Assembly (NCBI GenBank): GCA_964035575.1
Contig: OZ037860.1
Coordinates: 1,450,689 to 1,514,688, forward strand
Reading direction: 5' to 3'
Origin: Rhynchopus sp. YZ270_cl-10
Taxonomy: Eukaryota; Euglenozoa; Diplonemea; Diplonemida; Diplonemidae
Length of the DNA: 64,000 nt
A program made the translations under genes and the position numbers. The notes under the pieces are model-generated. The model saw only the letters and a list, made by a program, of their open reading frames with translations. It was not told where the DNA came from and did no database searches. This document shows, one piece after another, positions 11,085-21,803 of the stretch (position 1 is its first letter; the number at the start of each line of letters is the position of its first letter).

Positions 11085-11688
11085 AGGGAGGGGGCTGTTA
11101 TGGGGGGGAGGGGACAGAGGGATGGGGTGTGGTTTCGGTCAGAATTCTCTCAGAACACACGCAAAATACAGTTTGTTCTGATTCTGAGTTTTTTTTTTTT
11201 TTTTGAAAAATGCAGAAATCGCAAAAAATGGGTGTGTGTGTGTGCAAAAAACGGGTGTGGGTCATCCATTGTATTCGGAATCCTTCTGTTGTGGGCCGCA
11301 GGGTGTTTGTGCTTTCATCCAGATGGCTGGCATCATATAGTGGTCCGTCGGTGCCTGCATCAAAAGCTACCCCCTTTTTTTGTTTTAGTTCAGTGCTTGC
11401 GTCCACTGGTGAACGGTGAGGCGTTTGGACTTTCAACGTTTTCTTTTTAAACACATTTGTATTTTGGAGAGCTGGGCAGTGTGATTGGGAAAGAAGGAAA
11501 GAAGAATCTACCGTATGTTGTTTAGTAAGTGTTGAACCTATGTCACCAATCTGACTGCAGTTCACACATAAAAAAGAAATATGATTTCTTGCCCTTGCTT
11601 TCACAAAACAAATTGACTGTCCATTTTCTTAAAAGATGTGTGTTTGAAATCAGTCACGGGTAAGTCCTACGCGGAACATTGCCTATTA

Positions 11689-11723
11689 AAGATGTGTATT
11701 ATGTACGAGAGGCGCATTCATCT
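11689..11723 (+). repeat. Family B hairpin module
   Basis: AAGATGTGT at the 5' side, the ACGAGAGG loop, and GCGCATTCATCT at the 3' side. Confidence 0.5.
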
Positions 11724-12165
11724 CGCAAGTTTTTGTTTTTGTTTTTTGTTTTGATATTTTCCCCACGTGAAAACGTGCGACGAGAAAATATCAGTACTCT
11801 GTCCTCGAAACAAAGACGTGAAAGCTTTGCATTGTAGGATGTATTGGTAAGAACGCAGGAGATATAAACCTGATTAGTTTTTTTTCCAAGATGACGAAGT
11901 ACGTGTGGCTTAGGGTCACCTGCTTCCGATTTTCCAATTTTCTTTTTTGATTGTTTGTTTGTTTTTGTTGCAGTGCTTTGTGTCTGCCGGAGTCTGGTGA
12001 GGGTAATACCAACTCCAATAACCAACATTTTTTTTTTTTTGACAAAACGCTTGCTATGTTTTTTTGCTCCCTTTTTGCTGCCCTTTTTTTGCTGCCCTTT
12101 TTGCTGCCCTGCAGGTACACATGCCTCTCCCCCCCCTTCACATTTTACTATCATGATGACGAAAG

Positions 12166-12255
12166 CTTAGCTTAGCTTAGCTTAGCTTAGCTTAGCTTAG
12201 CTTAGCTTAGCTTAGCTTAGCTTAGCTTAGCTTAGCTTAGCTTAGCTTAGCTTAG
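12166..12255 (+). repeat. (CTTAG) pentanucleotide microsatellite, 18 copies
   Basis: Eighteen perfect CTTAG units. The unit equals the 3' inner stem of family A hairpins. An isolated internal array like this does not indicate a telomere. Confidence 0.95.
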
Positions 12256-12665
12256 ATCCATATTTTTATTTCCGTCTAATATTTCCTTTTTACGCCTTTG
12301 CATAGTGCCTGCATCAGAGGTGTGTCTGCACTGTTTTTACGAGATTTAATACTTCCATCTAGTTGTTTCTCTGCTTAACAGAGAGGCCTCAGCCCAACTT
12401 ATTTTCCCTTTCCCCCCCGCCTCTGTTGCGGACCACTCAGGCCCCCACCCTTTGCATGAGCACGACCGAGCTGTGTTAGCACGTTTCAACTACAGAGTAA
12501 ATGTCGTTTAGGTCGTTTTTATGTCGGTTTTGGTTCGGCGAAAAAAAAATAAGAAACGACAAAAATAAAGACGACAAAATTCTCGCAGACACAGTTTCAA
12601 CCTTTTTTTTTTCTTCTGATTTCTGCGTCTTTCTATTGCTGCTTTCACCCCTACTATTTCGTAGC

Positions 12666-12831
12666 ACTTTTGGTGTGATTCAGGGGGTACGGACAACCCA
12701 CGGACAATCCACGGAAGAACCACGAGGGAACCACGGAGAACTGTTTCGGGCTTTATTAAGATTTGCGGAGCACCTTCGGGAGAACCACGGGGGAACCACG
12801 GAGAATCCGTCTGGGTGATCACACCAACTTT
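12666..12831. mobile_element. 156-bp TIR element with 5-bp target duplication
   Basis: The element (12671-12826) has ends TGGTGTGAT and ATCACACCA, flanked by direct ACTTT at 12666-12670 and 12827-12831. The inside is a degenerate direct repeat built on ACCACGG-GAA. It is too small to encode anything. Confidence 0.6.
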
Positions 12832-13050
12832 GGTGATTTTTTTAGTGTTTTTATCACGAACACCACATGAGCACAACACATTCAATCGTGGTGGTGGTAG
12901 ATGCATTTTCCTCATCAAAATGCCCCTGAGATGCAAGCGTTATTAGTACCGCTTATTAGTACCAAGTGTCTTTCCCCCCACACAGCCCTATGCTCAGTCA
13001 GATTGTGTCTGCATTATGTGTGTGTTGAGTTGCAATGAGTTTTTTTTCTA

Positions 13051-13086
13051 AAGATGGCTAAGTACGAGAGGTGCTTAGGATCATCT
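13051..13086 (+). repeat. Family A hairpin module
   Basis: The outer stem is AAGATGG against TCATCT, with A-T in place of the usual G-T wobble. Inner CTAAG pairs with CTTAG around a TACGAGAGGTG loop region. Confidence 0.6.
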
Positions 13087-13766
13087 AGTCAACTTTCTTT
13101 GTTTTATTTTTTGTGTTATCGCACCCCCTTTTTTCTTGTCTTTTCCTGAGTACAGTTCTATGTATTTTACCGTAACAGTTCTCTTACCTTTTCAAGGTGA
13201 CTTAGCACCCCAGTTCGCCAATAATTCAAAACATTCAGTAATCTAATCAGACTTAGCACCCCGAGGGGTGTAGAGCATCTTACTCTTTATGAGCTGCGTT
13301 TTTTTTTTAGCACGTTTCAACCTTCTCTTTTTATGTTTTGTACGTATGCGTGGAAGCCTATTTCATCTCTCAACCCTTTCTTCTCAAGTCACCCACCCAG
13401 GGTTAGGCCATAGTTTCAACATTTTTTTCTTTTTTTCTTTTTTTTTGAAAAAAAAAAATCTGCACCTCCATTCCCCCCCCCCTTTTTCCCCCTACATTCA
13501 TCCACCCCATTTAGTCAGTACCTTTCAGGGAATACTACTTGGGCTCTTCTCCGGGTTTTTCAACCCACACCAACACAACACACCTCTCCCCCTCAACAGA
13601 CTCCCCATCCCCCCCACCCCCACCCCTCCCTCCACCCCCCCCCCCCCCCTGCTGCAACTTCGTGAACGCAGCCCTTCTCTCCTTCTCCCTCCCTCCCTCC
13701 TCCTCCCCACCTAACACTCTTCTTTGCTAACCTCTTTCCTTTCCTCTTTCCCCTTCCCCTCCTCCC

Positions 13767-16700
13767 ATGGGCCGTCAGCGCAGTAATACTACCCATTGTA
13801 GTCGAGTTGCTGGAGAAGTAAAAGGAGATGGAGAGTGGGATGACCAGAGCACCAGGGGGGCAACCGGGTGTGTCTGTTTGAGCAATATGGGCGCAACCTG
13901 CACGGTGGCAAGCGGGGGTGCAATGGTGTTGGGGAAAATCGTCTACACCATCAGCAACACAACCCGCTCCTTCCTGGAGGTGGCGAAGTGGCAGATCGAA
14001 CCGAAATACTACAAACAGGGCAGCGCATACGAGAACATCTACGTCGGTGTCGCAACCAAAGGACTCCGTTCATTTGACGCCCCCCGCCGTCCCGACACCA
14101 CAGAACCCTCTTGGGGCGTCTTCTACCGCCCCGATGGCGTCATCTTCACAAACATCAGCACCTCAGAAAACCATGCAGTGTTCAAAGAAACGGTAGCATC
14201 CTACGCACCGCGCGATGTCATCTCTATCAAGGTTTCCTGTCAAATGAAAACCGTGAAGGTCTATAAAAATGACATCTGTGTTCACAGAATTTCTGACCTA
14301 GAGTGTTTGGAGGGCTCGGTGCTGAAGAGCTGCGTTCAATTTACCACGGGGAGGGAAGCAGCAAGGGTTTCAACATTGGCGGTACCTGAGGTGGGAGCAA
14401 CGTGTATAGATTCACCAAGATTTCAGAAGAGGCTGTTGGTAACGTTGATGAAGTCAGGTGGTGCTTTGGGGTTGGGTGGAGGAGGTGGTGGTGGACGTCC
14501 TAGAGGGGCGTTATGCACCACATCGAGGGATTCATTTGCTCATGTCTCTGCCGCTACGCATTCCCCGCAACAAAGAAAAAGCACCTTCGCCGAACGGCTC
14601 GAAGCGATGGAACGCAACCTGATGTTCTCTCATGATGACGGCATCAGAGAAATTCTGTCCGGGGAGTCGCCACCGCCGTTGGGTGAGGTGACTTTGGTGT
14701 TCACAGATATCCAAGCTTCAACAGAGTTTTGGGAGATAGTCCCTGAAGCCATGAAGCCAGCACTCTCCCTGCACAACGAACTGCTCCGTCGTCTCATCAA
14801 AAAATGGAATGCATATGAGGTAAAGACCGAAGGCGACTCTTTTATGATCGCCTTCCCGAACCCTACTGTCGCCTTGAATTGGACGTTGGACGTGCAGGCT
14901 CAACTTCTTCTTGTTGCTTGGCCTGAAGCAATTCTTGCGATCGATCAGACAACCCAACTGGAAGCGCTTTCCCTTGAAAAACAACACGCCGTTTTCAAAG
15001 GCCTTCGCGTCCGCATCGGCATGCACACCGGGTCTCCCGACTGCGAACGCGACCCGGTTACTGGGAGAATGGACTACTTTGGCCCTGTTGTGAACCTCTG
15101 CGCTCGCGTCTCTAACTCCGCAAAAGGGGGAGAGGTGTTGGTCAGCCACTCATCCTACACGAGACTCAAATCGTTGGGATCGTTGCCTGACCCTGCGATT
15201 GTGGTTCGCCCGCTGGGAATTAAGCAATTAAAAGGGATTCTCCGCCCCGAAGCTACGTACTCTGTTGTGTCAGAACGTCTGGCAGACCGTGCTGTGGTAT
15301 GGGAAAATGTAGAAACCAGCCCGTCACTGCAGGTTGCCGCAGCGCCGTTGCAGAGTGAGAATATGGGGTCATCCCCGCCACAGCTTTTATCAGCTCCGTC
15401 GTTTAGGATGAATGTTGCGAGTGTGGTGGAAGTGTCGAAGAGCGCTCCGATCTCTGTTGCGAAGATTGGGCGGGGTTGGATGAGCACTGCGAAGCAGAAT
15501 GCCGATCGGAGGAGAAAAATGGCTGTGATGAATATAAGATGTCGTCGGATGCACAGAGAGAAGGTGAAGAATGGGGTGCGTATGGAGAGGCAGGAGAGTG
15601 CCTTGATGATGGCGCATGATGGGTTTCTGATGGGCGGTGGGGATGCTGCGAAGCAGATTCTTCCTGCGGGTGCTAACATATGCGCGGTGTGCATTCACTT
15701 CACAGAGCTGTCTGCTGCCACAGAGCATACCAAAGCGTTGCACAGCATCGTTGCCAGCGCCGATGGGTCTATCATCACCCCTTCACGAACCCCTGAGGGG
15801 TCCGTTCATGCGCTCTTTGCAACATTTTGGACTGCAGAAAAGGGTGCGCAGTTTGCGTTGGATTGCTTTGCGTATTTGAGGCAACAGACCTGTTTGAATT
15901 GTTCTGGTGTGGCGCAGCACAATAAAGTTATTTTCAGTATGGCAACCGGAGCCAGTGGAGTTCGAGCAGAGACAACAATCATGGTTGGTGCGGATGGGGA
16001 AAGCTACTTTGATCGGTACTACGCGAAGCATAGTGGGAATGTTGTGCTGCGTGACAGCTATGCCGCTATGGATAAGGTCCGTACGTCGGAGGCGTTTGAC
16101 ACAAAGGATACAACCTGTTTTTGTCAAAATGTCTTTAATTTTACGTTTGATTCTGCCTCACTCTGTGTCTTCACCGATACTGCACACACCTTCGGCAGCG
16201 GAGTATGCAAAGTAACCAAAGCGGCACGGAGATTGGACTTCGAGGTCAAGGAGGTTGTCCGGATTGATACATTTAGCGCTTCGATGTCGTGCATTTCGAA
16301 AAAGTTTTTTTTGTTGCAGACGGTTCTGACAGAGGGGAAAGGGAAGAAACTTGTACACGTCCCCGAGGCAAGAAAGGCCAGCCAACCTACAGCGACACCT
16401 TCACTGCCCACATCGCTCCAGAAGGCTGCCTCCTCCTCTTCAGCAAAACCTGACAAACCTGACAAAGACGACAGCGAAGTTGACGAATACGAAAGCGACT
16501 TTCTCTCTGACAACACCCCAAGCAGTTCCCCCACTGCACGCAAACCTAAGGCAGCCGCAGCCCATCTTCTGCAGGCAAAACGTCTCACGGAAGTTGCCAG
16601 ATTGACGGAATACCTCAAAAAGAAGGACACCTACATTGCAATGCTGCACAAACGCGACGAGGTCAAACGCGAGCAGTCGGAGGTTCAACTGCAGGCGAGG

Positions 16701-18644
16701 GACGAGCGGATCGAGTTCCTTGAAGCACAGCTAATCGCAAAGGGCAAATCCCAGGTCACCAAACAAGGCAACACTACCTCAGATTCTGCCAACCATTTCG
16801 AAGACCTTCACCGCCTCCGCGAGCAACTCAAAGCAAAAGAGGAGGAGATTCAACACCTTTCCGATCAACTTCACGTCATGATGGCACTCTCCATTCATGA
16901 CCCTGAGCTTGACTTCTCAACCAAAGCTGAAAAGAAGGCGTCCGAATCACCGAACGACCCTCCAAAAGACAGTAAAATCTGTGCCTCCACTTTGGTCCTC
17001 CCTTCAGCAATTAAACCGAAGGGTGCGCAACAACGGCAGCTGTCTTCTACTATGCGGGACGCAGGGAAGGACGACAAGGTTAACATCGAAAAGCCCCCTC
17101 TTGCAGGCCCATCCGTTTGCCTATCGAGCTCTACGGGGTCGTTAGGGTTGGAGAGAGTGGAAAGGGTGTTTGACGAGAAGGATAAGGAAGTAACCATGTT
17201 CAAGCGACGCTACGAAGCGGTTATGGAGGAATCCCTCAGAAAACAACGGAAAATCGATCATTTGATGAACGCTTTAGAAGAATACGACACAATCATGTCA
17301 AACGATGAGAGCCCGGCAAACGAGCCTAAGGAGGAGGAAACCGACAAGAAAATGAGAATGCGTGCAGGACAACCAACCACAACAAAGCCAGAGTTCGAAC
17401 TGGAGGAGGACGAGGAGCAAGAGGACGACGACGACGACGAAGAAGAAGAAGAAGCAGACTCTTTGGCCGCTTCGGTCAAGAAATTCGAGTTCTCCTCCCC
17501 TCTGAGCCACATGCGTCGCCTCAAGAAATCACCTGTTTCATTAACAAAACAACCTTTCCCAGAAGCCTCACCTCTCGCACAACACCCTTCCCCCTCTGCA
17601 TCAAGCCCAGGGTCTGCCGTGAAGGCTTCCCTCCGCCGATTCGACGACAAACCACATCCTTCGCAGCCCCATCTGACACATCTTCGGAAAACCAAAAGAC
17701 AAAGTGTCGAGTTTTCGAAGGAAATCCTCTCCTCTCCTGGGTCTTCTGCGTCTCCAATGTCTTCTGTTTCGCGTCAGGCGTATCGCCGATCTGAATCGTT
17801 GTCATCTCTTGCTGAACGGTGTGTCATTGATTTGAACGACTCTGACGACAACCGAAGCGAGGTGTTGTGCGATTCTGCCCGCTCCCCATCACTCACAGTA
17901 ACCAGAATGCGAAAGGCGAAGCGGCAGAGTGTCGAGCTCTCTGGGGGCCTCGCGGTTCCTGCCGACCCTGCATCCCCTCCGTACGCAGACATCATCGCCG
18001 CTGACGCAAACGAAGCGTTAACTCTAACATTACCGGTCAGTCCGAACACCCGATTGGTACCAATTCTTCCCAAAGCAAGCACCCCAGGGGATCGACCACA
18101 GCTCTCTTCCGCCTCCCCGAAGCCTAGACCTAAGATCGACACGACAGCTGCGTTGCGGAATGCGAAGAGACATTCGTTGGGGGAGATTCGGGTGCCTGCG
18201 GAGCTGAGGGGCCAGGATCGGGCAGCATCTTCCAGTCCACAAAGGGTGGATGGACAGAAGACGCGAACCCAGGTAGGTGCGTCTGCGTTGATTCTGAGAA
18301 GGAATCGTGCGTTGTCGTCGATAGCGTCGAGGGATTCGTCGTCTTCGTCTTCAAGTCGTCGCTCCCCTTCCTTCCTTCATGGTGGAGCAGGGAGTCCCTC
18401 GCAAAACGCAGATCGTGATCGTGTGACGCCCCTTAGTGGCTCTTCCTCAGCGCTCCTAGGCAATGCAAAGAAGGAGCTTCCAAAGCGGGGTTCGTTTGAT
18501 GTGGGTGCAACGTCGGATCCTCTGAGGGAGTTGGCGAAGGCGAGATTGGCATCTGCGAGTGATAGAACGTTGGCGGGAGGAGCGTTTGGCAGGGCTGCTG
18601 CTGCTGCGGCGTCGCCGTCGAGTTTGGCGCAAAAAAGGCGGTGA
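13767..18644 (+). CDS. Adenylate cyclase with SPRY-like N-terminus and phosphomotif-rich tail
   Basis: The frame encodes 1625 residues without a visible intron. The ATG sits at the end of a long pyrimidine tract. Residues about 55-212 resemble an SPRY/B30.2 sandwich (V-G-V-A, S-W-G-V-F-Y, D-V-I-S-I-K-V, V-Y-K-N). Residues about 308-512 are a class III cyclase catalytic domain of the fungal/oomycete type (F-T-D-I, Y-E-V-K-T-E-G-D-S-F, D-Y-F-G-P-V-V-N). All key positions are present: metal Asp314 and Asp357, adenine-selecting Lys353 and Asp436, and transition-state Asn443 and Arg447. The enzyme should therefore make cAMP from ATP. Residues about 633-800 look like a second, degenerate cyclase fold without catalytic residues. 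Coiled coils follow at about 938-995 and 1010-1040, an acidic block near 1210-1230, then a disordered tail with four K-R-x-S-hydrophobic motifs (Ser 1313, 1388, 1470, 1576). No transmembrane helix is evident, so it is probably soluble or peripheral. Confidence 0.85.
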   Translation: MGRQRSNTTHCSRVAGEVKGDGEWDDQSTRGATGCVCLSNMGATCTVASGGAMVLGKIVYTISNTTRSFLEVAKWQIEPKYYKQGSAYENIYVGVATKGLRSFDAPRRPDTTEPSWGVFYRPDGVIFTNISTSENHAVFKETVASYAPRDVISIKVSCQMKTVKVYKNDICVHRISDLECLEGSVLKSCVQFTTGREAARVSTLAVPEVGATCIDSPRFQKRLLVTLMKSGGALGLGGGGGGGRPRGALCTTSRDSFAHVSAATHSPQQRKSTFAERLEAMERNLMFSHDDGIREILSGESPPPLGEVTLVFTDIQASTEFWEIVPEAMKPALSLHNELLRRLIKKWNAYEVKTEGDSFMIAFPNPTVALNWTLDVQAQLLLVAWPEAILAIDQTTQLEALSLEKQHAVFKGLRVRIGMHTGSPDCERDPVTGRMDYFGPVVNLCARVSNSAKGGEVLVSHSSYTRLKSLGSLPDPAIVVRPLGIKQLKGILRPEATYSVVSERLADRAVVWENVETSPSLQVAAAPLQSENMGSSPPQLLSAPSFRMNVASVVEVSKSAPISVAKIGRGWMSTAKQNADRRRKMAVMNIRCRRMHREKVKNGVRMERQESALMMAHDGFLMGGGDAAKQILPAGANICAVCIHFTELSAATEHTKALHSIVASADGSIITPSRTPEGSVHALFATFWTAEKGAQFALDCFAYLRQQTCLNCSGVAQHNKVIFSMATGASGVRAETTIMVGADGESYFDRYYAKHSGNVVLRDSYAAMDKVRTSEAFDTKDTTCFCQNVFNFTFDSASLCVFTDTAHTFGSGVCKVTKAARRLDFEVKEVVRIDTFSASMSCISKKFFLLQTVLTEGKGKKLVHVPEARKASQPTATPSLPTSLQKAASSSSAKPDKPDKDDSEVDEYESDFLSDNTPSSSPTARKPKAAAAHLLQAKRLTEVARLTEYLKKKDTYIAMLHKRDEVKREQSEVQLQARDERIEFLEAQLIAKGKSQVTKQGNTTSDSANHFEDLHRLREQLKAKEEEIQHLSDQLHVMMALSIHDPELDFSTKAEKKASESPNDPPKDSKICASTLVLPSAIKPKGAQQRQLSSTMRDAGKDDKVNIEKPPLAGPSVCLSSSTGSLGLERVERVFDEKDKEVTMFKRRYEAVMEESLRKQRKIDHLMNALEEYDTIMSNDESPANEPKEEETDKKMRMRAGQPTTTKPEFELEEDEEQEDDDDDEEEEEADSLAASVKKFEFSSPLSHMRRLKKSPVSLTKQPFPEASPLAQHPSPSASSPGSAVKASLRRFDDKPHPSQPHLTHLRKTKRQSVEFSKEILSSPGSSASPMSSVSRQAYRRSESLSSLAERCVIDLNDSDDNRSEVLCDSARSPSLTVTRMRKAKRQSVELSGGLAVPADPASPPYADIIAADANEALTLTLPVSPNTRLVPILPKASTPGDRPQLSSASPKPRPKIDTTAALRNAKRHSLGEIRVPAELRGQDRAASSSPQRVDGQKTRTQVGASALILRRNRALSSIASRDSSSSSSSRRSPSFLHGGAGSPSQNADRDRVTPLSGSSSALLGNAKKELPKRGSFDVGATSDPLRELAKARLASASDRTLAGGAFGRAAAAAASPSSLAQKRR

Positions 18645-19061
18645 GGTGGGGTGAGGAGAAGGGGAAGGAGGAGGTGGAGAAGATGCAAGTGCTTCAAATA
18701 TGTTTGGCGTCAAAAAAAGTAGCCAAATTACCCAAAATCCGTCTTATTTGGATGCCGATTTATTTGGAGTGTTGGGTTTTCACAAAATTTATGTGGTGTT
18801 ACCGAAAATCCTGTAGAAGAAGAACCTCTGTCAGGGACTCAATATAGGGCACTTTCGGGAACACCAATTGTAGCAAAAAAAGAAAGAAAGATATTTTTGA
18901 GGAGATTCAGAATTTTTCTTTCTGGTCTTAACTCAGGGTTTTTGTTATTTTTTTTTGCTTTCCATATCACTTCTTCCTGTAGTGTGTTTCAAAATTATGG
19001 GTAAATTCCTTGTGGGAAAGATGTTACTCATAGGCGTGTATCGTTGAACTAAAAAGAATAA

Positions 19062-19115
19062 TATAGTGGAGCACACTCTAGGGTGGCTACACTAATACAA
19101 ACCAAGTTTTCAAAA
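19062..19115 (+). repeat. H module, copy 1
   Basis: Shares about 50 nearly identical bases with 27038-27090, including TAGTGGAGCACACTCTAGGG and GTGGCTACACTAATACAA, then CCAAGTTTTCAAAA. Confidence 0.7.
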
Positions 19116-20580
19116 AAGAAAGAAATAAATGCGAGAGGGACGTTTGTCCTTTTCGATTACATTTTGTCAGTATTTTTTTAAGTTTTTTTTTTGTATGTTT
19201 TTTGCTTGCTTATTTCTGATGGCAGAGGGGGGTAGGGTATTTTTTTTTCTTCCTTACCCAATACCTTTGTTATTCTATTGGTCATCTTCATTCTTTTGTT
19301 GTGTGCGAGAAAAAGAGAAAAAAAAAAAAAATAAACGAAATCTTGTTGTTCCCCCCCAATTGCCGTTTACCTTGTGTGTGCGTGTTGTTTCAGTGATTAG
19401 TTCGATACTTGAAAGGGATGTGAGTAATGCCCGCCCCATAGTACCTCTTTCAAAGAGATTCTGTTTTTTAAAAAAGGTGGTCAAGTCTTTTCAATTTTTT
19501 TTGTGTGTATAGGTCTTAGATAGCATGTCGTCCCCCTCCCTCCGTTGTTCTGCGTTATCAAAATCCAATTTTGGTGTGATTTTTCCAAAAAAAATTAGGT
19601 GCAAAAAAAGGTCCTCCTCATCAGCTTTACTATTTTGAGGCCACCTTTTTTTACTTTTTTGTCTCGTAGTACAACAAACGTTCAAAACCATTGCAAAAAA
19701 AAAAAAGTCAGCAAAGGGAAGATGGATATCCTCACAGCGTCTTTTGTGTGTTTTTAATATTGGGGTAATTCCTGCATATTGGCGCACATTTCATTTTTTT
19801 CTTTTTTGGCAAAAATAAACATTGTGCAATTCAACAGAGCATTTAATAAACTCGGGTAGACCAGAGTTTCCTGATGTCTCGTCTATGAATGTACATTCTG
19901 TTACACCCGAGCCCTTTTTTTTTGGACTAAGAGGTACACATAACACCTCGTTGGGGGTGGTGTCGTCAAGGCAATAAAAAGAATTGTGTTCCCTCAGACC
20001 TGTGTGTGATGTTTCCCCCTATGTTCGCAGCATAGGGGGGGTGCGCACAGTTAATTGTATGAGATCGAGAGAACCCAAGAGGCGCGTTTAGTATTTTAAA
20101 GAAAGTTGGGGAACATTTTTGTTGATCCCAAAACCTATGCATTTGTTGAACGCATATGTTGAACTATTTTTTTTGATTCTGAGAAGAGGGGAGCTAAAGG
20201 GTTCAGAGAAGGGGGGGTCTTTTTTTTTTTCTTCTTTTTTTGACTTTTTTGACTTCTTTGTGTTTGTCATTTTATTTCAGTATTTTTGTTCTTTTTCAGT
20301 GGCAAAACTTCTCTCGCTTTGTTGTTCTGTCGCCCCTAACTAAGTTGTCGAAAGGTGAAAATATGGTAACTCGAGTAACAAAGTACAAGACAAAAACAGA
20401 AGCTTTTTTCACCTTTTGTCCCCTTATTTTTTAACTTTTCTTACAATCGCCCCTAAGTTGTCGAAGGCGAACATCCTTTAAGGTGGGTACGCATCTTGCA
20501 TCTCAGGAGAAATCGTAATAGGCAAAACGTGATGTGGACTGAAGAAAAAAAAACATTCTCTTCTTTTCAACGAGAGAATT

Positions 20581-20640
20581 GTGCTTTCATCCAGCTGGCA
20601 GCATCGTACAGTGGAGTGGGTGACTCAGTCAGCATAAAAA
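20581..20640 (+). repeat. E module
   Basis: TGCTTTCATCCAGCTGGCAG, then CATCGTACAGTGG and GTCAG. Related copies lie at 3049, 11309, 36300 and 41676. Confidence 0.5.
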
Positions 20641-21186
20641 TCATAAAAAAAAACTACCCCCCTCTTTTAAGACCCTTCTTTTGAAACCAAATAGAGGTGA
20701 TCGTTTTGGGGGGTGCCAATTTCTATAAAATTGAACAAAACATTAAACCAACTGATTTGACCTCATCTCCCCTATGTCTTGTTTGATATCTTATCGTTTG
20801 ATGTAAGACTACAGCCATTTAAGATGTCATTTAGGCTCTTTTCCTGAGCGACACAATTGGAAATGGGAGAAAAAAAGGGGGAAAAAATGACGCTCAAATA
20901 ATTGGCTTTGATGTTCAATTTCTCATCATGAACAAAAATTTAATAAAACGTAGTTTTGCGAACAAATAAATGTGTTTGTTGTAGTGCTTTGTGTCCGGAG
21001 GTGTTTGGCACTGTCAGCTTCTCTTTTTTGTTTTGTAAGGAAAAAGCCATCTTCTGGACAACCTTGAAAGTCGTATGATGCCGATAAGGCGTTTGCACCT
21101 AAAGTGTTCTTCTTATGTGGCAAAAAGGTGAGTCAACGAGACTCATGTATCATCTTACTTCCTTCAGTTTGGTTTTTTTATTTATT

Positions 21187-21216
21187 GGTGACTAAGTACG
21201 AGACTTAGTTCATCTT
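21187..21216 (+). repeat. Family A hairpin module, shortened
   Basis: GGTGACTAAG, then TACGAGA, then CTTAGTTCATCTT. The inner stem is CTAAG with CTTAG. Confidence 0.6.
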
Positions 21217-21693
21217 TATGGAAAGGGGTTTTCTTATGACCGATAAAGTAGGAAAAAAAACGAACTTCTGGAACAGAAACCCACATTATGAAACCAACTC
21301 AAATCCATACCAATGCACGTACGTGTGAAGAAAACCTTGAACAAGAAAACCTTACAAGGCGTGTGGTGCCACGATTCTGTGCTCCACGCGTTTGGTCGAG
21401 GGGAAGGGGGAGGAGGGAGGGTGGGGAGGGAGACAAAACGAAGCGATCACGAAGAAAAAAAAAGTATCAATGATTCATGTTTCAGAATGTGTTTTCCTTT
21501 TCTATGACAAAGTCATTGTTTGATTTTGATTTTTTTTTATGTGGCAAAGGGGTCATGAATGGGGGGGTAGTCCCTCTTTTCCCTCTTTTCCAAAGTTTTT
21601 TTTTGACGCAGATTTTTTAAAATACATTGCAATCAACGAAACAACTTTATTACCCTACCTATTATTTTGTGAAGCGAATCATTAAAAGATGTG

Positions 21694-21803
21694 TACGGTG
21701 GTTAAACAAAAGTCATGCCTAAACTAAAGGCGGAATTGAAATCGATGGCGGAAATTACTTTAGGTGGAATTTTTCTTGGGCGGAATTTTGTTTAACCACT
21801 GTA
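21694..21803. mobile_element. Mariner-type MITE with TA duplication
   Basis: A TA dinucleotide flanks both ends (21694-21695 and 21802-21803). The ends are CGGTGGTTAAACAAAA and TTTTGTTTAACCACTG, one mismatch apart. It is 106 bp long with an interior of repeated GGCGGAATT and GGTGGAATT units and no coding capacity. The TA target and CAGTGGTTAAAC end suit Tc1/mariner elements. A further hairpin (TTGGGTGATCTAT with its complement) follows at about 21813-21920. Confidence 0.65.

Larger units (their letters stand above)
11085..13766. other. Intergenic mosaic with hairpins, CTTAG array and a small TIR element
   Basis: No gene is visible. An E module (11309-11365) and a D module (11391-11437) lie in tandem. 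A family B hairpin is at 11689-11723. Family A hairpins are at 11888-11920 (degenerate) and 13051-13086. (CTTAG)18 lies at 12166-12255, a D module near 12305, a G module at 12444-12494, and a 156-bp TIR element at 12671-12826. The last 200 bases are almost pure C/T and lead to the cyclase ATG. Confidence 0.6.

Noticed and set aside
12166-12255. CTTAG array as an interstitial telomere
   Set aside because: The unit does not match known telomere repeats, the array is short and internal, and genes continue on both sides.
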